Shown: positions 15,521-24,635 of the stretch, one piece after another
Position numbering within the stretch: the first letter of the stretch is position 1
How the letters are laid out: each line of letters begins with the position of its first letter
The notes under the pieces: model-generated
The model's database searches: none
Seen by the model: only the letters and a program-made list of their open reading frames with translations
What the model was told of the DNA's origin: nothing
Assembly: GCA_031266935.1 (NCBI GenBank)
Contig: JAISAC010000146.1
Span: 1-36,476, forward strand
Source: Prevotellaceae bacterium
GTDB lineage: Bacteria > Bacteroidota > Bacteroidia > Bacteroidales > UBA932
Direction of reading: 5' to 3'
Length of the DNA: 36,476 nt
Position numbers and translations under genes: made by a program

Positions 15521-17209
15521 ATGAACATAAAATTATTGTTTGATTTTAGGGGCATTTCACAGCCTGAGTGGGAAGATGCATGGCTTAAATGTGTTGAAAT
15601 ACAGGGATTTTTTCCGGTTCCCTTGGCAATGTCACACACCAGGAGCTATAAAAAGAGCTATAAAAAGAGGGAATTCCAGGTAGAGTATGCGGTATGGAGC
15701 GACCGCCTTGTTTTGGAAGAAAATACTGGAGAAGAATCTTTGGCATTTCAGAGCGATTACGTATCGCTGGAGTGGGGTGGAGTTTTCAGGCTGTACAGGA
15801 ATATAGCGCGCTATGCAGACCATCCGGCCTCGGAAAGAGGGATGCTGTGGTTTGACCGGAAGGACGAAGAAGATCGATACCATTTGGGGCGTATCGGTGA
15901 AGATCCCCGCTGCATCTGGTATAACGGAACGGGCGGCGCCCCTTACTCCTTAGCCGTGCTGGCGCTGGGGATGTACCTCGAAAGCCGCTTTCCCGAAAGC
16001 TGCTTCATGCACGGCGACTACTCGGAAGACATGGTAGAGCGGATGCGGCTTTGGCTCGGGGGTGTGCTGCAAAAACCGGTTCCCGTTCCGCTGTGCAATG
16101 ATCCCGACAGGCTGTTCGACCGGTTATTGCCGCTCTATCCCGATGCCGGTTCGCTGGTTCGCCGTTTTTTGATGTTGAGCAAGGTGAGCTGCTGCGACTC
16201 CTTTGCATTTTTGATCGAAAAAAAATGCCATAAGGCTTTGCAGAAAGCGCTCATCGGCCAGCTAAAGGACTATAACACCCCCTTGCAGTGGGGGGCTTCC
16301 GATTTGCTGCTCCCCTACCTGGAAGCCACCCACGATGTCGAAGCGGTGGTTTCGCTGGTACAAAAAACGCAAAAGGAAAGAGGCGGTGAAGACTTTTCGC
16401 TGGCCGACTTGCTTGAACTTTTGGTTGATAAAGGCGTTACCGTCAATCCGTACGGCGACGGAAGCGAAACGGCTCGCGAATGGAGCACAGCAGGCGGAGG
16501 CTTGACTACCGACATGGAAAGCTTAAATCGTGTTTTTTTACGTATGGGTGGATTGCCAAACAAAATAGACTACTACCTGTCTGCCGACAAGCTGCTGGAA
16601 ATATTCGCCTGCACCGAACCTGCGAATGGGGTGGAGTTTCAGAAAATCATAGAAGAGGGTACAAAAAAGATTTCCGAAGACTATAAAAAGTTGGAAGACG
16701 TGACGGGAACCCTTTCGAAACGAATGGCAGGCAACAACAAAACGGCGGCATCGTACTTCACGAGCAAGGCGCAGTGGATAAGGAAGCGCGGCCTCCCTTC
16801 GGAGGAATATATTCTGAAGGAAGTGGAAGGGCAATGCTTCTCTTTTCAGAACCTTGATGACTGGGCGATTCAGATGGCGAGAAGCCTGGGGAGGAATCTG
16901 TTTCTTCATGAAAAGAAAACCGGCGAACCCTTTTGTAAGGCTTCGCAGCAGGAAATCGTTCACAATATCGTCCGGTTTACGGCCGACAACTTTTCCCTGC
17001 GCGAAACCGCGTGGCAATCCATCCAAAACGAAAAGAATATGGACATACTGACCATGCTGCTGTTTTATGCCTGCATCAAAGAGAACGAGCTCAATTTTTT
17101 CAGATGGCGCAAGTTTGTTTTCGAATCGCCCGAATTGTGGCCTGAAATGAAAAAGGCGTTTCTGGAAGGAAAGCATATCCCTTTGCCCAACGAAAACAAA
17201 AAAAACTGA
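15521..17209 (+). CDS. Unrecognised 562-residue soluble protein
   Basis: A large cytoplasmic-looking protein without signal peptide or membrane segments. ATG 15521 is preceded by GAAAGG at a suitable distance. The N-terminal part (about 1-200) is mixed alpha/beta, with FDFRGISQPEWEDAWLKC, WGGVFRLYRNIARY, IWYNGTGGAPYSLAVLALGMYLESRFPESCFMHGDYS; the rest (about 210-560) is mainly helical and rich in aromatic and charged residues. No catalytic motif I know stands out. It has its own promoter and converges with der, whose stop is 7 bp away. The remnant transposase and repeat elements directly upstream mark this as an unstable spot, so recent acquisition is possible. Function cannot be assigned. 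Confidence 0.75.
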   Translation: MNIKLLFDFRGISQPEWEDAWLKCVEIQGFFPVPLAMSHTRSYKKSYKKREFQVEYAVWSDRLVLEENTGEESLAFQSDYVSLEWGGVFRLYRNIARYADHPASERGMLWFDRKDEEDRYHLGRIGEDPRCIWYNGTGGAPYSLAVLALGMYLESRFPESCFMHGDYSEDMVERMRLWLGGVLQKPVPVPLCNDPDRLFDRLLPLYPDAGSLVRRFLMLSKVSCCDSFAFLIEKKCHKALQKALIGQLKDYNTPLQWGASDLLLPYLEATHDVEAVVSLVQKTQKERGGEDFSLADLLELLVDKGVTVNPYGDGSETAREWSTAGGGLTTDMESLNRVFLRMGGLPNKIDYYLSADKLLEIFACTEPANGVEFQKIIEEGTKKISEDYKKLEDVTGTLSKRMAGNNKTAASYFTSKAQWIRKRGLPSEEYILKEVEGQCFSFQNLDDWAIQMARSLGRNLFLHEKKTGEPFCKASQQEIVHNIVRFTADNFSLRETAWQSIQNEKNMDILTMLLFYACIKENELNFFRWRKFVFESPELWPEMKKAFLEGKHIPLPNENKKN

Positions 17210-17215
17210 ATCACC

Positions 17216-18517
17216 CTATTTCTGGCGGATGAAAATGTGTATGGGAACGCCGCAAAAGTTGTACTTTTCGCGCAGCTTATTCTCCAAAAAGCGCTTGTAG
17301 GGCGGCCTGATGTACTGCGGCAGGTTGCAAAAAAATGCAAACGCCGGAGAGGGCGACGCCAGCTGCGTTACGTACTTTATTTTAATGTACTTGCCTTTCA
17401 GGGCAGGGGGAGGATAGGCCTCTATCACGGGCAGCATTGCCTCGTTGAGCTTGGCGGTAGAAATGTGCTGCCTGCGGCTTTCGTACACCTCTGACGCCGC
17501 GTTGACCACATCCATAATACGCTGCTTTTCGGTAACGGAGGTAAAAATGATGGGGACGTCGCTGAACGGCGCCAGCCGCTTTTGTATGGCTTCGCGGTAA
17601 TCCCGCATGGTGTTGCTGTCTTTTTCTACCAAATCCCACTTGTTTACCACCACCACGCAGCCCTTGCTGTTGCGCACGATAAGGCCGAATATGTTGAGGT
17701 CTTGCGCCTCTACTCCCTGCGTAGCGTCCATCATGAGGATGCACACATCGGAGGTTTCTATGGCGCGAATGGTGCGCATGACGGAGTAAAATTCGAGGTC
17801 TTCGTGTACCTTGCCTTTCTTGCGCAGCCCCGCCGTATCGACTAAGTAGAAGTCGCGGCCAAACTTGCAGTAGCGCGATAGCACCGCGTCGCGCGTGGTG
17901 CCGGCAATGGGCGTTACGATGTTGCGCTCTTCGCCCAGCAGCGCGTTGGCAATGGAAGACTTCCCGACGTTGGGCTTACCTACAATGGCTATGCGGGGTA
18001 TCTCCACGTCGTCATCGGCAGCGGCGTCGGAGAGGTGCTTCACCGCCTCGTCCAAAATTTCGCCGGTGCCGGTGCCGCTCATGGCGCACACGCAGTACGG
18101 CTCGCCAAGCCCCAGCTTGTAGAACTCGTGCGAGTCGTAAATGCGGTTGCTGTTGTCCACCTTGTTGACCACCAGCAGCACCTTTTTGTTTGCCCGGCGA
18201 AGGATGCCGGCCACTTCGTCGTCGTAGGAGGTAATGCCGGCGGTAACGTCCACCATAAACAAAATAACGTCGGCCTCGCTAATGGCGGCGATAACCTGCT
18301 TGCGAATTTCGTCCTCGAAGGCGTCGCCGGAGTTAACGGCGTACCCTCCGGTATCGACCACCGAAAACGTTTTGCCGTTCCAGTCGCTCTTGCCGTAGTG
18401 GCGGTCGCGCGTTACGCCGGACTGCTTGTCCACAATGGCTTGCCTGCCGCCAACCAGGCGGTTGAACAGCGTACTTTTTCCCACGTTGGGGCGGCCAACT
18501 ACTGCTATGATACCCAT
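17216..18517 (-). CDS. der: Ribosome biogenesis GTPase Der (EngA)
   Basis: A 433-residue tandem-GTPase protein required for 50S ribosomal subunit assembly. The first G domain has GRPNVGKST (residues 7-15), DTGGY and NKVD; the second starts near residue 176 with GKPNVGKSS, then DTAGLRKKG and NKWD. The C-terminal KH-like domain (about 350-433) ends with [26 protein letters not shown]. Length and motif set are complete. A TAnnTTTG box lies 17 nt upstream of the ATG. The gene converges with the unknown 562-residue protein. Confidence 0.97.
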   Translation of the reverse strand: MGIIAVVGRPNVGKSTLFNRLVGGRQAIVDKQSGVTRDRHYGKSDWNGKTFSVVDTGGYAVNSGDAFEDEIRKQVIAAISEADVILFMVDVTAGITSYDDEVAGILRRANKKVLLVVNKVDNSNRIYDSHEFYKLGLGEPYCVCAMSGTGTGEILDEAVKHLSDAAADDDVEIPRIAIVGKPNVGKSSIANALLGEERNIVTPIAGTTRDAVLSRYCKFGRDFYLVDTAGLRKKGKVHEDLEFYSVMRTIRAIETSDVCILMMDATQGVEAQDLNIFGLIVRNSKGCVVVVNKWDLVEKDSNTMRDYREAIQKRLAPFSDVPIIFTSVTEKQRIMDVVNAASEVYESRRQHISTAKLNEAMLPVIEAYPPPALKGKYIKIKYVTQLASPSPAFAFFCNLPQYIRPPYKRFLENKLREKYNFCGVPIHIFIRQK

Positions 18518-18534
18518 TCCAAAAATTTCATTTA

Positions 18535-18542
18535 CAAAATTA
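18535..18542 (-). promoter_or_regulatory. -7 promoter element of der
   Basis: Minus-strand TAATTTTG fits TAnnTTTG exactly, 17 nt before the der start, giving a leader of about 10 nt. Confidence 0.5.
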
Positions 18543-18576
18543 TCTTCTGCGATGCTTCCTGCGCTACGCTGCGCTT

Positions 18577-18648
18577 TACTTCATTTACTTCACTTCATTT
18601 ACTTCACTTCACTTCACTTCATTTACCTCACTTCACTTACTTTACTTT
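18577..18648. repeat. ACTTC/ATTT short tandem tract
   Basis: Pentamers ACTTC (with ACTTT and ACCTC variants) are interspersed with ATTT for about 70 bp. The tract fills the space between the TlpA-like gene and der on the minus strand and covers the stop codon (18642-18644) of the TlpA-like gene. No terminator-like hairpin was seen in it. Confidence 0.85.
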
Positions 18649-19772
18649 AGCGCCTCTCTCAAAACGGGCTCAATCTCCCTGTCAAAGTCGCTGGAGTTGG
18701 CGAGAATGGTACCCTCGGGCGACACAAGAATGAAAGTCGGGAAAGCCGAAATGTAAAACATCTCTTTCACCTCCTGGTGGTCGTACAGGTTGGCGTGCGC
18801 CCACGACAGCCCGTCGTCCTTGATAGCCTTTTTCCAGCTGTCGTGGTTTTTGTCCCATGCAAGCCCCAGTATAGCCAAATTCTTACTCTTGTACTCGCTG
18901 TAAAGCTTTCCTATTTTGGGGCTTGCCTTTCTGCACCAAACGCACCACGACCCCCAAAAGTCCAGCAGCAGGTACTTGCCCCTGAAGCTGACCGTAGATA
19001 GCGGCTTGCCGTCAATGTCCGTTACGGCAAAGTCGGGCAGCTGCGCTCCGGCGGCTACCGTTTCCCGCTTGTCCATATTTTCCTTTATCCGTTGGCCGTA
19101 CACCGACTGCTGCAGCTCGGGCGTAAACGCGCCGTACTGCTCCTGCACTTTTTTGAGCGTTTCCCAGCGAGATATGGAGCAGTACAGGTAAGCTGCGTAT
19201 ATGGCGTTGGGGTGCTGCCGGATGAACGCGTCCTCCATATCCTCCAGCTGCCCGGCCAGCTGCAAGTATTTTTCGTCAAGCCGCTCCTTCGAAATCATAT
19301 CGCCCTGCTGCTCGGCCTGCTCTGTGGAGTCGTCTACCAGGATAATGGCTTTGTGTATGCTATCCTGCAGGCGCGCATATTCTTCGACCTGCTTGTCGCT
19401 GTAAAAGCCTCCGCTCACCGGAGCGTAGGTAAAATCGGCAACAGCACCTTGTATCTTCAGCTTGTCGGAGGCCGACGAAAGGTCGATCGATTTTAGCCGC
19501 CTGCCAGCCGCCGTATCTGCCGGAAAGTAGTACAGGTTTGCGCTGTACGGAAGCTCCGCAAGCGTCTGCGCAGAGCAGAAGTAATCCTTTTTGGTTACGG
19601 CAACCGTGTCGCCGGCCACGAGGCGCCAGTCAGAATCGTAAATAAGCACTACAACCGTATCGCCAGCCTGCAACCCGGTCAAATTCCCCTCAATAACAAG
19701 TTTATCCGAAGAAGATATACATGCTGACAGGAACAACATTCCGCCAGCTAAAAAATTAATGATTGTTTTCAT
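18642..19772 (-). CDS. TlpA-like thioredoxin lipoprotein with DUF4369 domain
   Basis: A 376-residue periplasmic thiol-disulfide protein. ATG 19772 gives a lipoprotein signal MKTIINFLAGGMLFLSAC with the lipidated Cys at residue 18; upstream in-frame starts would bury it. Residues about 25-130 resemble DUF4369 (VIEGNLTGLQAGDTVVVLIY). A helical linker follows, then a TlpA/AhpC-like thioredoxin fold (about 235-376) with LLLDFWGSWCVWCRKASPKI, the active CxxC being C-V-W-C near residues 273-276, and FPTFILVSPEG with the cis-proline. Such proteins reduce or resolve disulfides of envelope proteins in Bacteroidota. It lies upstream of der on the same strand. Confidence 0.88.
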   Translation of the reverse strand: MKTIINFLAGGMLFLSACISSSDKLVIEGNLTGLQAGDTVVVLIYDSDWRLVAGDTVAVTKKDYFCSAQTLAELPYSANLYYFPADTAAGRRLKSIDLSSASDKLKIQGAVADFTYAPVSGGFYSDKQVEEYARLQDSIHKAIILVDDSTEQAEQQGDMISKERLDEKYLQLAGQLEDMEDAFIRQHPNAIYAAYLYCSISRWETLKKVQEQYGAFTPELQQSVYGQRIKENMDKRETVAAGAQLPDFAVTDIDGKPLSTVSFRGKYLLLDFWGSWCVWCRKASPKIGKLYSEYKSKNLAILGLAWDKNHDSWKKAIKDDGLSWAHANLYDHQEVKEMFYISAFPTFILVSPEGTILANSSDFDREIEPVLREALK

Positions 19773-20028
19773 AAAAAAAGATGAGCAATGTTTTACTAAG
19801 TTTACCAAATACTTCGGTGTTTCAAAAAACCGAATAAGCAGTAAAGTTACATAAAAATCACCGAAATACCAAACGCACGAGAATAAAAATCAAAATGATT
19901 GCCCAGCGTTGCGCCTAACCTCCTTAATTTTTCGCCTTTTATCCCTCAAAAAATCATAAATGTTGCCTCCGCAAGCGATTGCGGCGATGTTTTTATTAAC
20001 AAGGGGTGAAACAGTCCGTTTTTTTCCG

Positions 20029-20036
20029 TAACTTTG
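20029..20036 (+). promoter_or_regulatory. -7 promoter element of glycogen synthase-phosphorylase
   Basis: TAACTTTG is an exact TAnnTTTG match. It implies a leader of about 160 nt to ATG 20203. The 19809-20028 region contains no gene I can support. Confidence 0.5.
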
Positions 20037-20202
20037 AGGCCATTTTTGTTTTGCGTTTTTCCGGTGCAAGCCTCCGTAAGGTTGCGCGCGCTGCCGGAGC
20101 AGCAAATAATTATAAAATGTTTAACCTGCTCTACTATCCCTCCCTTTTCTTTTGTCCAGCAAAAGCATGGCGAAGGGTGGAGGAGCTTATAATGAAATTT
20201 TA

Positions 20203-23200
20203 ATGAAGAAAGAAGTTCTACAAAGTCCGGATTACCTGTTTGAGGTGAGTTGGGAGGTTTGCAACAAGGTTGGCGGTATCCACACGGTAGTTGCTACAAA
20301 AGTGTGCAACATGTCGCGCGAGGTGAAAAATCATATCATGATAGGTCCCGATGTGCTCAACGAGTCGAGCAGCAACGCAGAGTTTATTGAAGATTTGCAG
20401 CTATTCAAGTCGTGGCGGCTCAAGGTGCAGGAAGAGGGGCTACGTATTCGTATAGGTCGGTGGGATATCGCCGGGTCTCCCACTACCATTCTGGTGGATT
20501 ACACTACGTTTATCCCCCAAAAAGACAAAATTTTTTCGGAGTTTTGGGAAACCTACAAGCTCGATTCCATATCCGGCCAGTGGGACTACATTGAGCCTGC
20601 CCTCTTTGGCTACGCTACCGGCAAGGTGATAGAAAGTTACCTGCGCTTTAACCTCGCCTTGCGCCATAAGGTGGCGGCTATTTTTCACGAGTGGATGACC
20701 GGCTCCGGGCTGCTTTACCTCAAGAGCCACGTTCCGCAGGTCGCCACCATGTTCACCACGCACGCCACCGTCATGGGGCGCTGCATTGCGGGCAACGGAC
20801 AGCCCCTGTACAGCAACCTCAAGGATTACGACGCCGACATCAAGGCTCGCGAGCTCAACGTAACGGCAAAGCAATCGCTGGAGCGCTGCGCCGCGCAGCA
20901 TGCCGACTGCTTCTCGACGGTGAGCGATATTACGGCGCAGGAATGTAAGGCGTTCTTGGGTAAGGAGGTTGATTTGGTTACGCCCAACGGCTTCGAGAAC
21001 AGCTTTGTACCGTCAGACGAAAAGTTTGGAGCCGTGCGCCGCGAAGGCAGGGCTAAGCTGCTTGAGGTGGCAGAGGCGCTGCTTGGGTGCAAGGCCGCGG
21101 ACAACGCCATGCTGGTAGGCATTAGCGGCCGCTACGAATTTAAGAACAAGGGAATAGACGTTTTCATTGAGTCGCTGGGCAAGCTGAACCAGTCGGCCGA
21201 CCTCAATCGCCCCATTTACGCATTTATTCTTGTACCGGCGGGGCATCACGGCCCCCGCAAGGATTTGCTGTACAGCATTGCCAACAAGGAGACCGCGCTG
21301 CCGCTGGAGGACAAGTACACCACCCACGGGCTGGTGGATACGCAGTACGACCCCGCGCTGAACCTGGCGCGGCGCGTGGGGCTACACAACCGGCCGGAAG
21401 ATAAGGTCAAGCTGTTCTTCTGCCCCTCGTACCTCAACGGCGCCGACGGGGTGTTCAACAAAAAGTACTACGACCTGCTCATCGGGCTTGACGTCTCCAT
21501 GTTCCCGTCGTACTACGAGCCGTGGGGCTACACGCCGATGGAGAGCGTAGCGTTCAAGGTGCCCACCATTACCACGTCGCTTGCCGGATTTGGGCTGTGG
21601 GTCAACATGCACTACCAGTCCGACCACCCGGGCATTGAGGTGATAGAGCGCCGGGATGACAACGACGCCGATGTGATAGACAAAATGGTAAGAAAAGTGC
21701 TCGACCTCTCCGCCCTTTCGTCCGACGACTTTGAGGCGGTGCGCGAAAACGCCAAGCAGGTTTCGTCCATTGCCCTTTGGGATAACCTGATTTACTACTA
21801 CAAAAAGGCTTTCAGCATAGCGCTTGCCAAGGTCGACAACCGTATGGAGGAGGTCATCAACCAAACGCGCGAAGACCTGACCCCCTACATCAACGCCAAC
21901 CAGCTGGCCAACCAGCCTGTGTGGAACCGCATAATCGTGCACAAAAATATTCCGCAAAGCCTTGCCTCGCTCGAAGATTTATCGAAAAACCTGTGGTGGA
22001 GCTGGAATCAGGAGGCGGTGGAGCTTTTCAAATCCATCGACAAGTCGCTGTGGGTGCAGAGCGAATACAACCCCATTGCTTTTTTGGGAATGATTTCGCT
22101 GCCGCGCTATCAGGAGCTGGAAAAGAATAAAGATTTTTTGGCGCGGCTTGACGCCGTTTACGCAAAATTCAAGAGCTACATAGCGCAGAAGTCAGCCCTG
22201 TTCGACGGCCACGTCGGCAACGCTCCCGCTGAGGGACGTCTGCCCGAGCGCGCCGACGCCGTGCGCTACAAGATAGCCTACTTTAGCATGGAGTACGGCC
22301 TGCACACCTCGCTCAAGATATACTCCGGCGGGCTGGGCATTTTGGCGGGCGACTACCTCAAGGAGGCAAGCGACAAGGGTACGCCGATGGTGGGAGTAGG
22401 TCTGCTGTACCGCTACGGATATTTTTCGCAAAAGCTTTCGGCCGCAGGCGATCAGGTTGCCGAGTACGACGATCAGGATTTTATGAAAATACCAGCCTAC
22501 CCCGTGCGCGACAAGGACAACAAGTGGATTACCGTGAGCGTGGCGATGCCCGGCCGTACGGTATTTGCGCGCATTTGGCGCGTCAACGTTGGCCGCACCG
22601 AGCTTTACCTGCTCGATACCGATTTTGAGGACAACCTGCCGGAGGATAGAAGCATTACCCACCAGCTTTACGGAGGCAACTGGGAAAATCGCCTCAAGCA
22701 GGAGCTGATGCTGGGAGTTGGCGGCATCCGCGCCCTGCGCGCCCTTGGCATCAACGCCGATGTCTACCACTGCAACGAGGGACACGCCGCCTTTATTGGC
22801 ATGGAGCGCATTCGCGAGCTTGTTCACGGAAGGCACCTCATGTTCTCCGAAGCGCTGGAGGTTGTTCGCGCTTCGTCGCTCTTTACCACGCACACGCCTG
22901 TTCCCGCCGGTCACGACGCTTTTGACGAAGGGCTGCTGCGCACCTACATATCGCACTACCCGCAGCGCCTCAAAACCACCTGGGAGGATTTGATGAAGCT
23001 GGGCAAGGTGGACGTAAACAACCCCAACGAAAAGTTCTCCATGAGCAACCTTGCATGCAGCTGCTCGCAGGAGGTAAACGGGGTGAGCTGGCTGCACGGA
23101 AAGGTTAGCCGCGAAATACTGTGCGGAATGTGGCCGGGATACCAGCCCGAAGAGCTGCACATTGGCTACGTAACCAACGGTGTGCACTACGATACGTGGA

Positions 23201-24510
23201 CGTCGAACGAGTGGAAGGTGCTGCAAACGGAGGTTTTTGGCCCCGAGTTCAAAGCTCACCACTACGACAAGAGCTGCTTTGACGGCATATACAACGTACC
23301 CGACGAAAAAATCTGGGAGCTACGCAAAGAGCTGCGCAACAAGTTGGTGCGATACATCCGCCAGCGCCTTAGCGACAGCAAAATCCTCAAGTACCACACG
23401 CCACGCCAGCTGGTAGAAATCAAGGAAACGTTCCGCAACGACATCCTGACCATTGGCTTTGCGCGGCGATTTGCCACCTACAAGCGCGCGCACCTGCTAT
23501 TCAAAAATCTGGACAGGCTCAACGCCATTGTCAACAACCCGCAAATGCCCGTACAGTTTGTCTTTGCAGGCAAGGCGCACCCCGCCGACAAGGCCGGGCA
23601 GGATTTGATAAAGCGCATTGTGGAGGTATCGAAGTATCCTCAATTCATCGGTAAAATTCTCTTCCTGCAAAACTACGACATGCGCGTTGCGCGTAAGATG
23701 GTTGCCGGCGTTGACATCTGGATGAATACGCCAACCCGCCCGCTCGAAGCCTCGGGAACAAGCGGCGAAAAGGCGGTCATGAACGGCGTGATGAACCTCT
23801 CGGTGCTCGATGGCTGGTGGGTAGAAGGCTACAGAGAGGGCGCCGGCTGGGCGCTGCCAATGGAGCGCTCGTACGAAAATCAGGATTTTCAGGACGAGCT
23901 CGACTCGGAAACCATCTACGCCCTCATCGAAAACGAAATAGCGCCTAAGTTTTACAAGCGCGACGCAAACAACGTCCCCACCGAGTGGGTGCAGATGATA
24001 AAAAACACCATTGCCAAGGTGGCCTCCAACTTTACCACCAACCGCATGTTGCAGGATTACGAAGACCGCTACTACAACAAGCTCTACAACCGTTGCCGCA
24101 GCGTAAGCGCAAACGATTTTGCCAAGGCAAAGGAGCTGTCGGAGTGGAAAAGGCACGTGAGCCGGCAGTGGGAAAGCATTGAAGTTATTTTCCGCAAGCA
24201 GCTGAACATGCAGGAAGACGAGGTGCTGCTGGGTAACGTTTACCAGTCGGAGGTGCAGCTGGATATTGCTTCGCTCAACCCCGAAGATGTAGGCGTGGAG
24301 CTGGTGATTGCAGAGCAGGACGCCAGCGGCAAAATGAAAATAGCAGGCACTTCGGAGTACGCCTGCGTATCGCACGTAGGCTCCGTTGCCACCTACACCA
24401 TTGACGTGCTGCCCGAGCGCCCCGGCGTAATTTTTGCCGGAGTGCGCCTCTACGCCAAGCACCCCGACCTGCCCCACAGGCAAGATTTTGCCCTCGTGCG
24501 GTGGGTATAA
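20203..24510 (+). CDS. Fused GT3 glycogen synthase / GT35 alpha-glucan phosphorylase
   Basis: A 1435-residue bifunctional protein. ATG 20203 (MKKEVLQSPDYLFEVSWEVC) is preferred over TTG 20152 or ATG 20167, because alignment to GT3 enzymes begins at once. Residues about 1-545 match eukaryote-like glycogen synthase: SWEVCNKVGGIHTVVATK, MFTTHATVMGR, DLVTPNG, and MFPSYYEPWGYTPMESVAF with the nucleotide-sugar-binding Glu. Residues about 572-680 resemble DUF3417 (NLWWSWNQEAVELF). The short-type phosphorylase follows from about 687 (YFSMEYGLHTSLKIYSGGLGILAGD) with PLP lysine near residue 1190 in EASGTSGEKAVMNG. A C-terminal beta extension ends at RWV. Synthase probably uses UDP-glucose to extend alpha-1,4-glucan; phosphorylase releases glucose-1-phosphate. 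Both sets of key residues appear intact. Similar fusions occur in some Bacteroidales. Confidence 0.93.
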   Translation: MKKEVLQSPDYLFEVSWEVCNKVGGIHTVVATKVCNMSREVKNHIMIGPDVLNESSSNAEFIEDLQLFKSWRLKVQEEGLRIRIGRWDIAGSPTTILVDYTTFIPQKDKIFSEFWETYKLDSISGQWDYIEPALFGYATGKVIESYLRFNLALRHKVAAIFHEWMTGSGLLYLKSHVPQVATMFTTHATVMGRCIAGNGQPLYSNLKDYDADIKARELNVTAKQSLERCAAQHADCFSTVSDITAQECKAFLGKEVDLVTPNGFENSFVPSDEKFGAVRREGRAKLLEVAEALLGCKAADNAMLVGISGRYEFKNKGIDVFIESLGKLNQSADLNRPIYAFILVPAGHHGPRKDLLYSIANKETALPLEDKYTTHGLVDTQYDPALNLARRVGLHNRPEDKVKLFFCPSYLNGADGVFNKKYYDLLIGLDVSMFPSYYEPWGYTPMESVAFKVPTITTSLAGFGLWVNMHYQSDHPGIEVIERRDDNDADVIDKMVRKVLDLSALSSDDFEAVRENAKQVSSIALWDNLIYYYKKAFSIALAKVDNRMEEVINQTREDLTPYINANQLANQPVWNRIIVHKNIPQSLASLEDLSKNLWWSWNQEAVELFKSIDKSLWVQSEYNPIAFLGMISLPRYQELEKNKDFLARLDAVYAKFKSYIAQKSALFDGHVGNAPAEGRLPERADAVRYKIAYFSMEYGLHTSLKIYSGGLGILAGDYLKEASDKGTPMVGVGLLYRYGYFSQKLSAAGDQVAEYDDQDFMKIPAYPVRDKDNKWITVSVAMPGRTVFARIWRVNVGRTELYLLDTDFEDNLPEDRSITHQLYGGNWENRLKQELMLGVGGIRALRALGINADVYHCNEGHAAFIGMERIRELVHGRHLMFSEALEVVRASSLFTTHTPVPAGHDAFDEGLLRTYISHYPQRLKTTWEDLMKLGKVDVNNPNEKFSMSNLACSCSQEVNGVSWLHGKVSREILCGMWPGYQPEELHIGYVTNGVHYDTWTSNEWKVLQTEVFGPEFKAHHYDKSCFDGIYNVPDEKIWELRKELRNKLVRYIRQRLSDSKILKYHTPRQLVEIKETFRNDILTIGFARRFATYKRAHLLFKNLDRLNAIVNNPQMPVQFVFAGKAHPADKAGQDLIKRIVEVSKYPQFIGKILFLQNYDMRVARKMVAGVDIWMNTPTRPLEASGTSGEKAVMNGVMNLSVLDGWWVEGYREGAGWALPMERSYENQDFQDELDSETIYALIENEIAPKFYKRDANNVPTEWVQMIKNTIAKVASNFTTNRMLQDYEDRYYNKLYNRCRSVSANDFAKAKELSEWKRHVSRQWESIEVIFRKQLNMQEDEVLLGNVYQSEVQLDIASLNPEDVGVELVIAEQDASGKMKIAGTSEYACVSHVGSVATYTIDVLPERPGVIFAGVRLYAKHPDLPHRQDFALVRWV

Positions 24511-24526
24511 CTAAATTTTGAATGCT

Positions 24527-24580
24527 GAATTTTGAATTTTGAATTCCTGAAGGCAGAGGATAATTCAAAATTCAAAATTC
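24527..24580. terminator. Repeat-built hairpin after glycogen gene
   Basis: Positions 24527-24545 pair with 24562-24580 as a 19-bp stem of AATTTTG/CAAAATT units with a 16-nt loop. It begins 17 nt after the stop of the glycogen synthase-phosphorylase. The stem is AT-rich and lacks a T-run, so terminator activity is uncertain; it may only reflect oppositely oriented repeat units. Confidence 0.4.
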
Positions 24581-24624
24581 AAAATTCAAAATTCAAAATT
24601 CAAAATTCAAAATTCAAAATTCAA
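24563..24624. repeat. 7-bp tandem repeat ATTCAAA, almost nine units
   Basis: Eight perfect ATTCAAA heptamers (24563-24618) plus ATTCAA (24619-24624) run straight into the folA coding frame. The last partial unit occupies the place where the folA ATG would be expected. No stop occurs in the folA frame inside the repeat; the first in-frame stop upstream is TAA at 24561-24563. Confidence 0.95.
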
Positions 24625-24635
24625 TTTCCATACTT

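Noticed and set aside
19890-20105. 71-residue minus-strand frame upstream of the glycogen gene
   Set aside because: Lies over the predicted promoter of the plus-strand gene and shows no family features.
22192-23262. 356-residue minus-strand frame inside the phosphorylase
   Set aside because: Antisense shadow of strongly conserved GT35 coding sequence; no motifs.
24521-24541. ATG at 24520-24522 as an upstream folA start with repeat-driven phase variation
   Set aside because: The frame from this ATG ends at a TGA within seven codons, before the repeat, so it cannot feed into folA at any unit number.
24563-24624. Possible CRISPR array
   Set aside because: Units are 7 bp with no spacers; it is a simple tandem repeat. 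No spacer-separated repeats occur elsewhere in the window.
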